Below are positions 9,701 through 16,686 of a DNA stretch of 23,396 bases, in pieces. Position 1 is the stretch's first letter. The number at the start of each line of letters is the position of its first letter. The notes under the pieces are model-generated. The model had not been told where the DNA came from. It ran no database searches and was given only the letters and a program-made list of their open reading frames with translations. The position numbers and the translations under genes are program-made. Source of the DNA: Veillonella sp. (lineage in GTDB: Bacteria > Bacillota > Negativicutes > Veillonellales > Veillonellaceae); the NCBI GenBank assembly GCA_022737715.1, contig JAIITD010000011.1, positions 1 to 23,396 on the forward strand, read 5' to 3'.

Positions 9701-10567
9701 GCCGATGTGGATGAAACGACTATCAATACGGTTCGCGCCTTAGGTAAGGTAAATGATGTAGAATTACCAGAGGAAATCGTACAGCGCTTTGCTTTCACCT
9801 ATCCAAACCTCGTAGCCTCCAAGACGACGGCCAAGATTTCGGTTAGTGAATTGAAACGGCGATTTGCTGAACGTGATGCGGAGGCCGTATCGGCTACAGA
9901 GGTATCGATGCAACAGCAATCTGTACCATCCAGTGATGCCACTGAGGATACGACTAGTGAGGCTGCGGTAGTAGATACTAGCATTCCTGCTATTAGTGAA
10001 ACAGAACTGGCCGATTCCGTATTTGGACGTAAGCCGCTAGCTATTGCAGCAGCTGATGAAATCGTAACGGGTGCTCAATGGGGTACATTGATGCATGAAG
10101 CGATGCAATGGCTACCTGTTAAAAAATATACGCAAATATCCATGACAGATATGCTCGATTCATTGCAAGCAGAAGGTAAATTTAGCGATGAAGAACGAAG
10201 TCTATTAAGTGATCGTAGCTTATATGGATTCTTTAACTCTGATCTTGGTAAGCGTCTCATTGCATCCAAACGAGTAGAACGAGAATTGCCGTTTAGCATG
10301 CTCTTTGATGGTAATCGGGTATATCCTGATGTAGAGAAAGGGGAACGCCTATTCTTACAAGGTATCATCGATACCGCTTTTGTAGAAGATGGTCAATGGG
10401 TCCTCGTGGACTATAAGACGGACCGCGTTAAGAGTGGAGATGAGCTCATTCGCCGCTATAAAATACAAATGGACCTCTATAAAGAGGCCCTAGAAACCTT
10501 AACAGACATGTCTGTTAAAGCAAGTTATATTTATAGCTTCCGTTTACATGAAGCAGTTTTGTTGTAA
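6746..10567 (+). CDS. addA: ATP-dependent helicase/nuclease subunit A (AddA)
   Basis: AddA is the UvrD-type 3'-5' helicase and second nuclease of the AddAB complex. The 1273 residues show the full motif set: Walker A AGSGKT (32-37), Ia VVTFTKAAAAEM, HSFC, Walker B VDEYQDTN (415-422), III YVGDVKQAIYSFR, IV KNFRS, V IHKSKGLEFPVVF and VI LYVALTRARDKLF. The C-terminal nuclease domain has LMHEAMQWLP, then GIIDTAF (Asp1209) and VDYKTD (Asp1222, Lys1224). The start at 6746 is chosen because AGGAGG lies 8 bases upstream, within the end of addB. The two genes overlap by 11 bases, which suggests translational coupling and fixed stoichiometry. Two acidic Ser/Thr/Asp/Glu-rich linkers, near residues 540-570 and 1050-1090, probably separate domains. 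Confidence 0.97.
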   Translation: MGVKWTPEQESAIMSPKDSNLGAQTLLVAAAAGSGKTAVLVERIITRLKDMENPLSVQELMVVTFTKAAAAEMSARIGVALAKAMESTDDKALQARLERQLNLLPSAHISTLHSFCQWVIRSYFYKLDIPPTARIGNEAEMALLKQEVLENLLKEAYENNTYGIFDLSDFFSDDKSDAGLQDKVLSLYEFAMSQSNPDGWMRCAVEPYEAAQKQDLQDTLWGRAMWDEQQAEIERIADRIEAMEPLLESPVGPKKWDKVYQEQLAALAQLKGAQTWSDMVDVCRNLDTFTKASFTSLGKALEKGEVDGALADEFKSLGSQNKDSLKSMKNGLFHIDEAVLQQQFKDQYPLIHNLVELTIAFHKAYDEAKKEQGIMDFSDLEHLCLALLVEPGTEDDPQPSEVALELQDTFKEIMVDEYQDTNGVQETIINLISRVDNRFYVGDVKQAIYSFRMADSSLFMNKYNTYGLMNDAVERRIDLAKNFRSHENILTTTNFIFYQIMTQEAAELDYGEKESLIPGRIVEDTPSDWVGGAVELHLLDTSDTNRSDESDGDSETAGDEPENNERELDFIIQKIKELHASKKQVQNADGTFRQIQWRDFAVLRRSLAGWGTRAVAAMRQAGIPAVVNERDGYFEAQEIQLLLSLLQIIDNPEQDLPMAAVLHSGLVGLDANELGALRLTGDGSLWSVMPLYAEQAQDERLLQFIAHIERWRTLSRRHGVADLLWDIYETLDYVNYVGAMPNGLVRRANVMALYERAKGFESSGFRGLFRFLRFVESLRDSNQDMAVANVVTEADDVVRLMTIHKSKGLEFPVVFLSGVQKKFNTMDFNSPLLVDKNGGIGLKGYYPDIRVSYPSMPWLYCKSIKSDAMKAEEQRILYVALTRARDKLFLTGYINKEIKKEKGVGAHIKHAALTQTQALGADLIKAGNSYLHWLLIAFARHLDGGAPLRNIIELEGETNFDLLDRQCQVKVEIHDGSLYGDLDYKADVDETTINTVRALGKVNDVELPEEIVQRFAFTYPNLVASKTTAKISVSELKRRFAERDAEAVSATEVSMQQQSVPSSDATEDTTSEAAVVDTSIPAISETELADSVFGRKPLAIAAADEIVTGAQWGTLMHEAMQWLPVKKYTQISMTDMLDSLQAEGKFSDEERSLLSDRSLYGFFNSDLGKRLIASKRVERELPFSMLFDGNRVYPDVEKGERLFLQGIIDTAFVEDGQWVLVDYKTDRVKSGDELIRRYKIQMDLYKEALETLTDMSVKASYIYSFRLHEAVLL

Positions 10568-10591
10568 GTGCATATAAACTTAGCATAATAT

Positions 10592-10627
10592 GAATCCCCT
10601 TTACTGGTTTGCCAGCAAAGGGGGTTC
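10592..10627. terminator. Hairpin terminator between convergent addA and lipid kinase gene
   Basis: An extended hairpin pairs GAATCCCCTTT (592-602 of the 10 kb block) with AAAGGGGGTTC (10617-10627), and CTGG/CCAG continues inside it with one A-C mismatch. There is no long T-run on either strand, so efficiency is uncertain. Its place between two converging genes supports a stop for both. Confidence 0.6.
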
Positions 10628-10634
10628 GTATCGC

Positions 10635-11555
10635 TTAGAGAAGCGGTTTTTTCTTTTGATGTTTTGTCGGTGCAAATACCTTGAGGACCCGTGGTAATAC
10701 CTCGAGGTCTACAGGCATATAAGGACCTGCATCGCCATCCATATTGGTTGGTAAATTATCTACATTGCTCAATAGTTCGATATGAGCTTTTTTGACCGTC
10801 AATGTAGTAGTATTGCTAGAGTTATAGATGGCGCCACTTAGGATAAGCGGTAGAACCTTGAAGATATCGAGGATAAAGTACTCTTTGAAAATTACGAGGC
10901 GCATGTACCCATCGTCTACAGAGGCCTCTGGCATGAATCGTTCAAAACTAGACACGACATTGGTGAGTAGAGCTAGTACGAGAGGCGATTTGCAGATGAA
11001 ATCATCATCTTCCGTTTGAATGCGGTATGTATAGTCCTTTGTAGTAAAGAGAGCTTGACCAGCGCGCAAGAAGTAGGCCAATGGACCTAAGATGCGCTTT
11101 TCCTTTGGTGTTACCTCTTCGATAACCTTTGGAATGACACCGGCTGCAATATTATTGCAGAAGTATTTATCATTACAGCGACCAATATCGATGGAGCGAA
11201 CTTGGTTGATATCGAGACGGCGAATCGCCTCTAATGGTCGTTGTGGAATGCCGAGAGCACGAGACATATCGTTGACCGTTCCTACCGGAATAAAGCCAAA
11301 GGTTGCTTTAAAACCGCCTTGGGCGATGCCGTTTACCGTTTCATTAACGGTACCATCGCCGCCCATGCAGAAAACGGCGTCAAAACCATCTTCACAAGCG
11401 GCCTTTGCAAAACGGGTTGCATCGTCGGCACCAGTAGTAAATTTAACTTCAATTGTGTCAAAAAGGGTGCTCAATTTCCACTGTAAATCAAGGGCGTATC
11501 GGCGTGCTGCACCACCGCCCGATACAGGGTTAATGATAACCAAACAACGACTCAT
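10635..11555 (-). CDS. Diacylglycerol-kinase-family lipid kinase (YegS/BmrU-like)
   Basis: Members phosphorylate diacylglycerol or related lipids with ATP, usually to recycle diacylglycerol into phospholipid synthesis at the cytoplasmic membrane. The 306-residue length is normal. Visible family marks are the N-terminal strand CLVIINPVSGGG (4-15), the catalytic nucleotide-binding loop GGDGTVNE (65-72), and GTVNDMSRALGIP in place of the common GTxNDFARxLGIP. Late residues include the conserved NMDGDAG segment. There is no signal peptide and no transmembrane helix, as expected for a peripheral enzyme. The ATG at 11555 has AAGGAAG 7 bases upstream. The exact lipid substrate (diacylglycerol, phosphatidylglycerol, sphingoid or undecaprenol) cannot be read from the sequence. 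It is monocistronic and converges on addA. Confidence 0.9.
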   Translation of the reverse strand: MSRCLVIINPVSGGGAARRYALDLQWKLSTLFDTIEVKFTTGADDATRFAKAACEDGFDAVFCMGGDGTVNETVNGIAQGGFKATFGFIPVGTVNDMSRALGIPQRPLEAIRRLDINQVRSIDIGRCNDKYFCNNIAAGVIPKVIEEVTPKEKRILGPLAYFLRAGQALFTTKDYTYRIQTEDDDFICKSPLVLALLTNVVSSFERFMPEASVDDGYMRLVIFKEYFILDIFKVLPLILSGAIYNSSNTTTLTVKKAHIELLSNVDNLPTNMDGDAGPYMPVDLEVLPRVLKVFAPTKHQKKKPLL

Positions 11556-11595
11556 AGGGTAACTTCCTTACTTTTTAACTGTGACTATCTTGAAA

Positions 11596-11624
11596 TTGAC
11601 AGTCATATGTACGGGACTTATAAT
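11596..11624 (+). promoter_or_regulatory. Perfect-consensus sigma-70 promoter for the GntR gene
   Basis: TTGACA (11596-11601), exactly 17 bases and TATAAT (11619-11624) match the consensus in every position. It leaves an untranslated leader of about 124 bases before the start at 11755. Such a strong promoter for a regulator gene implies tight repression or autoregulation, and a candidate operator lies just downstream. Confidence 0.75.
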
Positions 11625-11644
11625 TATAGAGTATACAATTATTA

Positions 11645-11666
11645 TATATACATGTGTTCGTATATA
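11645..11666. promoter_or_regulatory. Inverted repeat, candidate operator of the GntR regulator
   Basis: TATATAC (11645-11651), an 8-base centre and GTATATA (11660-11666) form a perfect 7-bp dyad about 20 bases downstream of the -10 box, where a bound dimer would block transcription. AT-rich dyads can arise by chance, so this is suggestive only. Confidence 0.35.
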
Positions 11667-11754
11667 AAAATGCTTACATTCTATTATACTCATTTTAGGC
11701 GTTCATTGAAAGTATGAAAGCGTGTAAACATTAGAGGGGACCTAGGCTAGAAAT

Positions 11755-12477
11755 ATGACAAAAGACGTGAAGGGTACAAAAGAACCAAAAGATGTGTATC
11801 ATTTTTCCGCTGTAGATTCAATTGAACGATTGCCTTTAAGTGAACAAGTTTATGTGACCTTGAAACAGGCTATTTTAACAGGGGAGCTATTACCGCAAGA
11901 AAAACTAAATGAAGTTAAGATCGCAGAACAGCTCAAAGTTAGTGCAACGCCAGTTCGCGAAGCTTTCAGAAAATTAGCAAAAGATAACCTTGTTGTTATC
12001 GTGCCATGGAAGGGTGTTACTGTTAAGGCAGATACACCGGAAGAAATCGTGGCGCTATATCAATGTCGTGAGGTTATGGAAGGTTTGGGGGCGCGTTTGT
12101 GTGCTCGTCACGCTACGCCAGAACAAGTGGCAGAGCTTAAGGAATTATGCAAGGAAATGCATGCTATTGAGGACGCTACGGCACGCGTAGAGGTTAATAG
12201 CCGATTCCACAGCATGATTGCTCAATTCTCTGGCAATGATCGCGTTGTTGATTACTTAGCCGATTTCCGTGAACGCGTAAATCGCGATATGTATTTGAGT
12301 TCCTTCAATGCAGTGCGCACACACGATTGTGACGATGAACATGATCACATCGTAGATGCCATTGAACGTCATGACGAAGTGGCCGCAGAAAATGCGATGC
12401 GCAAGCATATCAATAATGCATTTATCTTTAAACGGGCTAATGCGGAATTACAAGATAAGAAATTGAACGAAGTATAA
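11755..12477 (+). CDS. GntR-family transcriptional regulator, FadR/FCD subgroup
   Basis: This 240-residue DNA-binding regulator has an N-terminal winged helix and a C-terminal ligand-sensing FCD domain. The winged helix spans about residues 28-95: LSEQVYVTLKQAI, GELLPQEKLNE, the recognition region KVSATPVREAFRKL (61-74) and the wing PWKGVTVK. The all-helical FCD domain (about 100-225) keeps the usual metal-site positions: Asn148 and His152 (NSRFH), His196 (EHDHIVDAIE) and His218 (MRKHI). Asn replaces the commoner Asp at the first ligand. The effector is unknown, probably a small organic acid or fatty acyl compound. The ATG at 11755 has only a weak AGG 8 bases upstream, with a better GAGGGG 15 bases away, so translation may be inefficient. 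No target gene is adjacent in the same direction, so it may act elsewhere. Confidence 0.92.
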   Translation: MTKDVKGTKEPKDVYHFSAVDSIERLPLSEQVYVTLKQAILTGELLPQEKLNEVKIAEQLKVSATPVREAFRKLAKDNLVVIVPWKGVTVKADTPEEIVALYQCREVMEGLGARLCARHATPEQVAELKELCKEMHAIEDATARVEVNSRFHSMIAQFSGNDRVVDYLADFRERVNRDMYLSSFNAVRTHDCDDEHDHIVDAIERHDEVAAENAMRKHINNAFIFKRANAELQDKKLNEV

Positions 12478-12496
12478 AACTACATAGACATAGTAA

Positions 12497-12525
12497 AAAG
12501 GACCCTTAATAGGGTCCTTTGTTTT
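12497..12525 (+). terminator. Rho-independent terminator of the GntR gene
   Basis: A perfect 10-bp stem (AAAGGACCCT 12497-12506 with AGGGTCCTTT 12511-12520) has a 4-base loop and is followed by GTTTT, 20 bases after the stop codon. Confidence 0.9.
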
Positions 12526-12602
12526 GCAAAGTCATATATAAGATATTGTAAGGGGTTTATCTTTTATATATGTTGTACGTGTTAAGTAGGAATTACTTTA
12601 TT

Positions 12603-12633
12603 TTGTTAATCTAATTTTGGAAGGTTATATAAT
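12603..12633 (+). promoter_or_regulatory. Possible promoter of a small RNA
   Basis: TTGTTA (12603-12608) is followed after 17 bases by TATATA (12626-12631), or after 19 bases by a perfect TATAAT (12628-12633). No rightward gene follows; a terminator-like hairpin ends at 12719. Confidence 0.35.
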
Positions 12634-12639
12634 GTTTTT

Positions 12640-12719
12640 TTGTTGAATAGAAGAGAGTGTAATAAAGAATTAATTCTGTCTCTATTCTTATGAGGTCTAT
12701 AGATTAGAGACGTTTTTTT
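12640..12719 (+). ncRNA. Candidate small RNA, antisense to the 3' end of the xre gene
   Basis: The stretch of about 80 bases begins after a plausible promoter and contains the palindrome AGAATTAATTCT (12666-12677). It ends in a hairpin (GTCTCTA 12678-12684 with TAGAGAC 12705-12711, plus three inner pairs) directly followed by G and seven T. No open frame with a ribosome site is present. The last 16 bases overlap the end of the leftward xre gene. The alternative is a chance promoter match with the hairpin being only a terminator for read-through. Confidence 0.35.
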
Positions 12720-13087
12720 AGCTCCAAAAAGCGCTGGTGTGCTCCTCGGAAAAATTCGACTCTTTCATAATGTTTTGAAAGATGTCTATTACAGGATTTA
12801 TAGTCTTGCATACGAAGATGTAGCAATTGACTGGTAGAAATATTGAGGCAATAAGCAATTTTAAATACTACCTCAATGGATACGCCTGATATTCCGTATC
12901 CACATTCTAATTTACTTAAATAGCTGCGACTAATGCCCACGACATCGGCCAATTGTCGTTGTGAAATGCCCATCGACGTTCGCAGGGTAGAGATTTTGTG
13001 ACCCAAGCACATATACTGTTGCTGAAATTTTGGGTCCTGATAATGATTCCGTCGGTAGGCCGGCATTGTAAGTGTAGGATCCTTCAT
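12704..13087 (-). CDS. XRE-family helix-turn-helix regulator
   Basis: The start at 13087 is preferred because AGGAGG lies 4 bases upstream; an earlier in-frame Met has no such site. The product has 127 residues. A basic N-terminal arm leads to an HTH_3 domain at about residues 29-86: LGHKISTLRTSMGISQRQLADVV, then the recognition helix GISRSYLSKLE (51-61), and ISGVSIEVVFKIAYCLNIS. The C-terminal 40 residues are basic and Cys/His-containing (SCNRHLSKHYERVEFFRG) with no family I recognise. It binds DNA, probably as a dimer. It is divergent from crcB with an overlapping promoter, so autoregulation or control of crcB is plausible but unproven. Confidence 0.88.
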   Translation of the reverse strand: MKDPTLTMPAYRRNHYQDPKFQQQYMCLGHKISTLRTSMGISQRQLADVVGISRSYLSKLECGYGISGVSIEVVFKIAYCLNISTSQLLHLRMQDYKSCNRHLSKHYERVEFFRGAHQRFLELKKRL

Positions 13088-13121
13088 AAGACCTCCTTTC
13101 CGATCCCTACCTTGTGCTTTT

Positions 13122-13150
13122 AGTATACTTAGCAAATACATTGTTGACTA
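13122..13150 (-). promoter_or_regulatory. Promoter of the xre gene
   Basis: Read leftward: TAGTCA (13150-13145), 17 bases and TATACT (13127-13122), 35 bases upstream of the start codon. Its -35 box overlaps by two bases that of the rightward crcB promoter. Confidence 0.45.
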
Positions 13151-13169
13151 ATACGTAATATGTGATAAT
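13141..13169 (+). promoter_or_regulatory. Promoter of crcB
   Basis: TTGTTG (13141-13146), 17 bases and GATAAT (13164-13169) lie about 53 bases upstream of the crcB start. The -10 box lies within the first of two 9-bp direct repeats. Confidence 0.4.
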
Positions 13170-13191
13170 TATTATGTATATATGATAATTA
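13163..13191. repeat. Paired 9-bp repeats 20 bp apart, candidate operator
   Basis: TGATAATTA occurs at 13163-13171 and again at 13183-13191. The 20-bp step is close to two helical turns, so both copies face the same side of the DNA. The first copy overlaps the crcB -10 box. XRE dimers often use such phased sites, but the regulator is not known. Confidence 0.4.
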
Positions 13192-13221
13192 CACGAATCG
13201 TTAATTTTATGGAGATCTATT

Positions 13222-13599
13222 ATGGAAAAATATATAGCTATCGCCTGCGGCGGTGCTCTTGGTGCATTAGCGCGAACGGTGGTAGGTGAATGGGTGATGG
13301 CGCGCTTAGGCCCTTATCCATTTGGCACAATTACGGTCAATTTAATCGGATGTTTAATCATCGGTATCATCTTAGGTGCCTATCTCTGTAGACCTGACTG
13401 GCCTCAATGGGTTCGGTTCTTCTTAGTCGTTGGTGGACTTGGTGCTTTTACCACATTTTCTACATTCGCCTTTGAGCTTTTACAGCTCTTAACATCTGGT
13501 GATGTTACAGATGTTCTATTCTATGGGGCGGTGCAAATCCTCGGCGGTTTAGCCCTTTGTGCCATCGGTATGTGGATTGCTAAACTCGTATGTGCGTAA
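13222..13599 (+). CDS. crcB: Fluoride channel/exporter CrcB (FluC)
   Basis: FluC proteins are dual-topology homodimeric channels that let fluoride leave the cytoplasm. At 125 residues with four hydrophobic helices (about 4-26, 33-55, 65-87 and 98-122) this is a typical member. Hallmarks are GALGALAR (11-18), GTITVN with the pore Asn40 and, in helix 3, GGLGAFTTFSTF (71-82), which holds the phenylalanines lining the fluoride path (Phe79, Phe82). GGAGA lies 6 bases before the ATG. Only one copy is present here, which fits a homodimer rather than the paired-gene type. I see no crcB-type fluoride riboswitch in the short upstream region, so control is more likely by the divergent XRE regulator or constitutive. 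Confidence 0.95.
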   Translation: MEKYIAIACGGALGALARTVVGEWVMARLGPYPFGTITVNLIGCLIIGIILGAYLCRPDWPQWVRFFLVVGGLGAFTTFSTFAFELLQLLTSGDVTDVLFYGAVQILGGLALCAIGMWIAKLVCA

Positions 13600-13698
13600 A
13601 TGCATATTAGCCGCTATCATTCATATGATATAGTAAATGTATTGCTACATATTATGTTTGATATACATGAAATAGAATAGATATTGAAAGGTTAGATT

Positions 13699-14673
13699 AT
13701 GAAAGAAATAAGAGTACAAGATGCCGTAGGACATGCCTTGGTACACGATATTGTACGCATCGTCATCGGCGAGGTGAAAGATACACCGTTTCGTCGTGGT
13801 CATGTGATTACAGAAGAGGATATCCCTAAATTACTCGATCTTGGTAAAGAACATATTTATGTGATGGAACCAGAAGATGAAGGCTTTCTTCACGAAGAAG
13901 ATGTGGCCCGTGCCTTATATGCCATTGCCAAGGGCGACCATATGCATGATGGTCCCATGGCACAAGGTAAAATAGAGGCTATTGCTGATGTTGATGGCTT
14001 ACTCAAGGTAGATGTAGAAAAATTATATGCCATTAATAGCATCGGTGAATTGACCATTGTTACAAAATTGAATAATACACCTGTGAAAGCTGGCGATAAA
14101 ATCGCTGGTATGCGTTGTATTCCTTTATTGCTAGAAGAACAACAAGTAACAGAGGCAAAGAAAATCGGTGGACCTATCTTAAATATTAAACCATTCGTGC
14201 GCAAAACAATGGGCATCGTTACGACAGGTTCTGAGGTATTTGAAGGACGCATTAAAGATGCTTTCACACCTATCATTGAAGAACGTTGTGCGCCATTTGG
14301 GGTGAAAAAAATCGCCCATGAAATCGTAACAGATAACACGGACGATATTGTGGCAGCCATTGATAAGGTGAAAGTGGCGGGCGCTGACATCATATTCTGC
14401 ACCGGCGGTATGAGCGTAGACCCTGATGATTTAACACCGGGCGCTATTAAACGCTACGCAGACCGCGTTGTAACCTATGGACTTCCTGTACTGCCGGGCT
14501 CTATGGTGTGCATTGCATACTGTGCTGATGGTACCCCAATTCTAGGCGTCCCCGGTGGTGTTTTATTTAGCAAACCAACAGCCTTTGATGAAATCGTGCC
14601 ACGGCTCATTGCAGACGATGAGATTACAAAAGAAGACTGTATCGCACTAGGCCATGGAGGATTCTTGGGATAA
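13699..14673 (+). CDS. Molybdopterin-binding (MoCF/MoeA-like) domain protein
   Basis: This 324-residue protein carries a MoCF-biosynthesis fold in its C-terminal half. The fold is marked by the strand GIVTTGSEV (TTGSE 175-179) and the molybdopterin-binding loop CTGGMSVDPDDLTPGAIK (Thr235 to Asp244 and beyond), followed by LPVLPGSMVCIAY and GVPGGVLF. The N-terminal half has EDIPKLLDLGKEHIYVME and a small beta domain. It is shorter than full MoeA (about 400 residues) and lacks the standard MoeA N-terminal region, so it belongs to the short MoeA-like type common in Firmicutes, often near molybdoenzyme or xanthine/nicotinate-type genes. Its exact step (molybdate insertion or a specialised cofactor role) is not certain. 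The ATG has AAAGG 7 bases upstream. It stands alone, with a strong terminator downstream. Confidence 0.85.
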   Translation: MKEIRVQDAVGHALVHDIVRIVIGEVKDTPFRRGHVITEEDIPKLLDLGKEHIYVMEPEDEGFLHEEDVARALYAIAKGDHMHDGPMAQGKIEAIADVDGLLKVDVEKLYAINSIGELTIVTKLNNTPVKAGDKIAGMRCIPLLLEEQQVTEAKKIGGPILNIKPFVRKTMGIVTTGSEVFEGRIKDAFTPIIEERCAPFGVKKIAHEIVTDNTDDIVAAIDKVKVAGADIIFCTGGMSVDPDDLTPGAIKRYADRVVTYGLPVLPGSMVCIAYCADGTPILGVPGGVLFSKPTAFDEIVPRLIADDEITKEDCIALGHGGFLG

Positions 14674-14746
14674 AATAGATTTAAAGATAGATTTTATCTT
14701 TGTAATAGAAGTGTGTATACCTAAATAAAATAAGAAATATACCTAA

Positions 14747-14797
14747 AAAGGGACTGTAGCGAAATGCGGTAAAACTGTATTTCGCTACAGTCCTTTT
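14747..14797 (+). terminator. Long-stem rho-independent terminator
   Basis: A perfect 15-bp stem (GGACTGTAGCGAAAT 14751-14765 with ATTTCGCTACAGTCC 14779-14793) is extended by one G-U and three A-T pairs to 19 bp. It has a 13-base loop and ends in TTTT. The stem is longer than any other terminator here and could also stop transcription from the right. Confidence 0.85.
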
Positions 14798-14933
14798 GTG
14801 TTATTATACGATTTCTTAATTTTATTATATATAGTGTTTCTGAGAATTATAAAACGTAGAAGATTTTTGCATGGTTAAGTTGTCTAAGATAGAGATAATA
14901 TTTAAAAAATAATAAACAAAATTTAATGTTCTG

Positions 14934-14963
14934 TTGCAAAAAAAGTTAAGATTAATATATAAT
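14934..14963 (+). promoter_or_regulatory. Promoter of the two-partner secretion operon
   Basis: TTGCAA (14934-14939), 18 bases and a perfect TATAAT (14958-14963) lie 25 bases before the start codon. The leader is therefore short, about 20 bases, and carries AAAGGAGAGG. Confidence 0.65.
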
Positions 14964-14988
14964 TTACATATAGAAAGGAGAGGGATTT

Positions 14989-16686
14989 ATGAGAGTTGTA
15001 CGTATTGCGGCAAGCTGTATTGGCTTGCTGACCACATTTGGTACATTGTCTAGCATGGCAGCCGATGTATCTACCCCTTTTATACAACAAGAAGCGGCCC
15101 GAGCCGATGCTTCGTTGCGTCAACGCGCAGAAGCACCAATGACTGGGGCCGCTTCGTTGCGTTCAGAATCAGCGTATGTTGGTCTTAGTAGTGCTCCTAT
15201 GAAGGCATTACCAAAGGAAGCGATTGCATTTCCTATAGACCATATTGTTATTACATCGTCAGAACCTGTATTTCGTAAATATAAGAACCGTTTAGAGGCG
15301 TATGAGCATAATCGAATCGGGTCGGATGGGGTTACATTCCTTCAAAAGCAATTACAAGAACAATTATTAGCAGATGGATATGTAACAAGCCAAGTGGTTG
15401 TACCCAATCAAGATTTACATTCAGGGTCATTAACCTTTGAGATTTTACCAGGGTATGTTGAAGATATTGTTCTTGCAAATTCAAATGTACGAACGAATTG
15501 GCGGAGTGCATTCCCTGTACGACCTGGTTATGTATTACGACGTCAAGCGTTAGAACAAGGGATTGATCAGATGCGTAGTGTACCTGGTCAAGATATAAAG
15601 ATGACAATTGAACCAGGTACCAAGCCGTTACATTCTATTGTTAAGCTTACGGTAGAACAAAAAGGATTTGTGCATGGCTCATTTATCTTAGATAATTCAG
15701 GATATAAAGCTACAGGAGAGTATCAAGGTACTGTATTTTTATCGTTTAGTCAATTGCTGGGGCTTAATGATACATTAACAGCTAATTTCACTAAAGATAT
15801 AAGCCCACATGATGATGGACATGGGTCAAAGCAATATGCAGTTAATTATACGATTCCCGATGGCAACCGTACGTATAGACTATCTACGTATAAGTACAGC
15901 TATAATCAATTGGTGTTTATGCCAAATGCATTTCGCTCGGCTGGTACCACACAAGGTACAGAGGTATCGGTAGAGCAGGTTTTAAATAGAACTAGTCGTT
16001 CGAAAACATCAGTTATTGCTAAAGTTAATCATAAGTCTCGTCATAATTATTTGGATGATGTAGAAATCGGTGTTCAAGAACAACATACTACATCGGTAGA
16101 ATTAGGATTATCTCATCGCCAATATAGAGGCAATACAGTGAGTGATGTGTATGTATTTTATCGTCAGGGCATTAAAGGATTAGGTGCTAAGGTACGAAGT
16201 TGGGAAGGCTTGGCAGATAATCCAACTACACTATATAAAATGGCTGGGGTTGAAGGGCAGATTCAAACGGGAGTACGAATCGGTCATAAGCAAGGTATAT
16301 TCTCGATGCGTTTTAGAAGCCAATTTACTAATCAGCGCTTATTTACTACAGATCAGTTTAGTATTGGTGGACGGTATTCGGTACGTGGATTTAGTGGGGA
16401 AGAAACACTACGAGGTGATTCTGGGTACTATGTACAAAGTGAATGGTCATTACCATTTAGAAAACAACAGATTACACCTTATATAGGAATAGATATTGGT
16501 CATGTATGGGGACCATCTACAGAAACTCAACTAGGTAATACCTTGATTGGTGGTGTCGTTGGTGTACGAGGCACTGTTGGTGACGCTGTTAATTATGATG
16601 TATCACTAGGGACGCCAATTAAGAAACCAGAAGGCTTTAATACAGATACCCGTGTTTGGGCGTTTAGAGGAAGTTATCAATTTTAA
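14989..16686 (+). CDS. Two-partner secretion outer-membrane exporter TpsB (ShlB/FhaC/CdiB family)
   Basis: This 16-strand barrel family threads the partner TpsA protein across the outer membrane. The 565 residues start with a signal peptide (MRVVRIAASCIGLLTTFGTL, cut near residue 24-25). A coiled linker and a POTRA-type region follow: IDHIVITSSEPVF to LTFEILPGYVEDIVL, about residues 76-160, containing the LLADGYVTSQVVVPNQDL segment. Residues 170-565 form the barrel, with the conserved VRGF motif at 465-468 (essential loop L6 in FhaC) and a C-terminal barrel signature ending in Phe565. AAAGGAGAGG precedes the ATG at 14989. The gene for its substrate starts 63 bases after its stop, the usual tpsB-tpsA order. 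Its presence confirms an outer membrane in this Firmicute-like host. Confidence 0.95.
   Translation: MRVVRIAASCIGLLTTFGTLSSMAADVSTPFIQQEAARADASLRQRAEAPMTGAASLRSESAYVGLSSAPMKALPKEAIAFPIDHIVITSSEPVFRKYKNRLEAYEHNRIGSDGVTFLQKQLQEQLLADGYVTSQVVVPNQDLHSGSLTFEILPGYVEDIVLANSNVRTNWRSAFPVRPGYVLRRQALEQGIDQMRSVPGQDIKMTIEPGTKPLHSIVKLTVEQKGFVHGSFILDNSGYKATGEYQGTVFLSFSQLLGLNDTLTANFTKDISPHDDGHGSKQYAVNYTIPDGNRTYRLSTYKYSYNQLVFMPNAFRSAGTTQGTEVSVEQVLNRTSRSKTSVIAKVNHKSRHNYLDDVEIGVQEQHTTSVELGLSHRQYRGNTVSDVYVFYRQGIKGLGAKVRSWEGLADNPTTLYKMAGVEGQIQTGVRIGHKQGIFSMRFRSQFTNQRLFTTDQFSIGGRYSVRGFSGEETLRGDSGYYVQSEWSLPFRKQQITPYIGIDIGHVWGPSTETQLGNTLIGGVVGVRGTVGDAVNYDVSLGTPIKKPEGFNTDTRVWAFRGSYQF

Larger units (their letters stand above)
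14674..14988. other. Intergenic stretch, no gene
   Basis: This 315-base AT-rich gap holds no credible open frame. It contains the terminator of the molybdopterin-binding gene (14747-14797), an unstructured stretch of about 135 bases, and the promoter and leader of the two-partner secretion operon (14934 onward). Confidence 0.7.
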
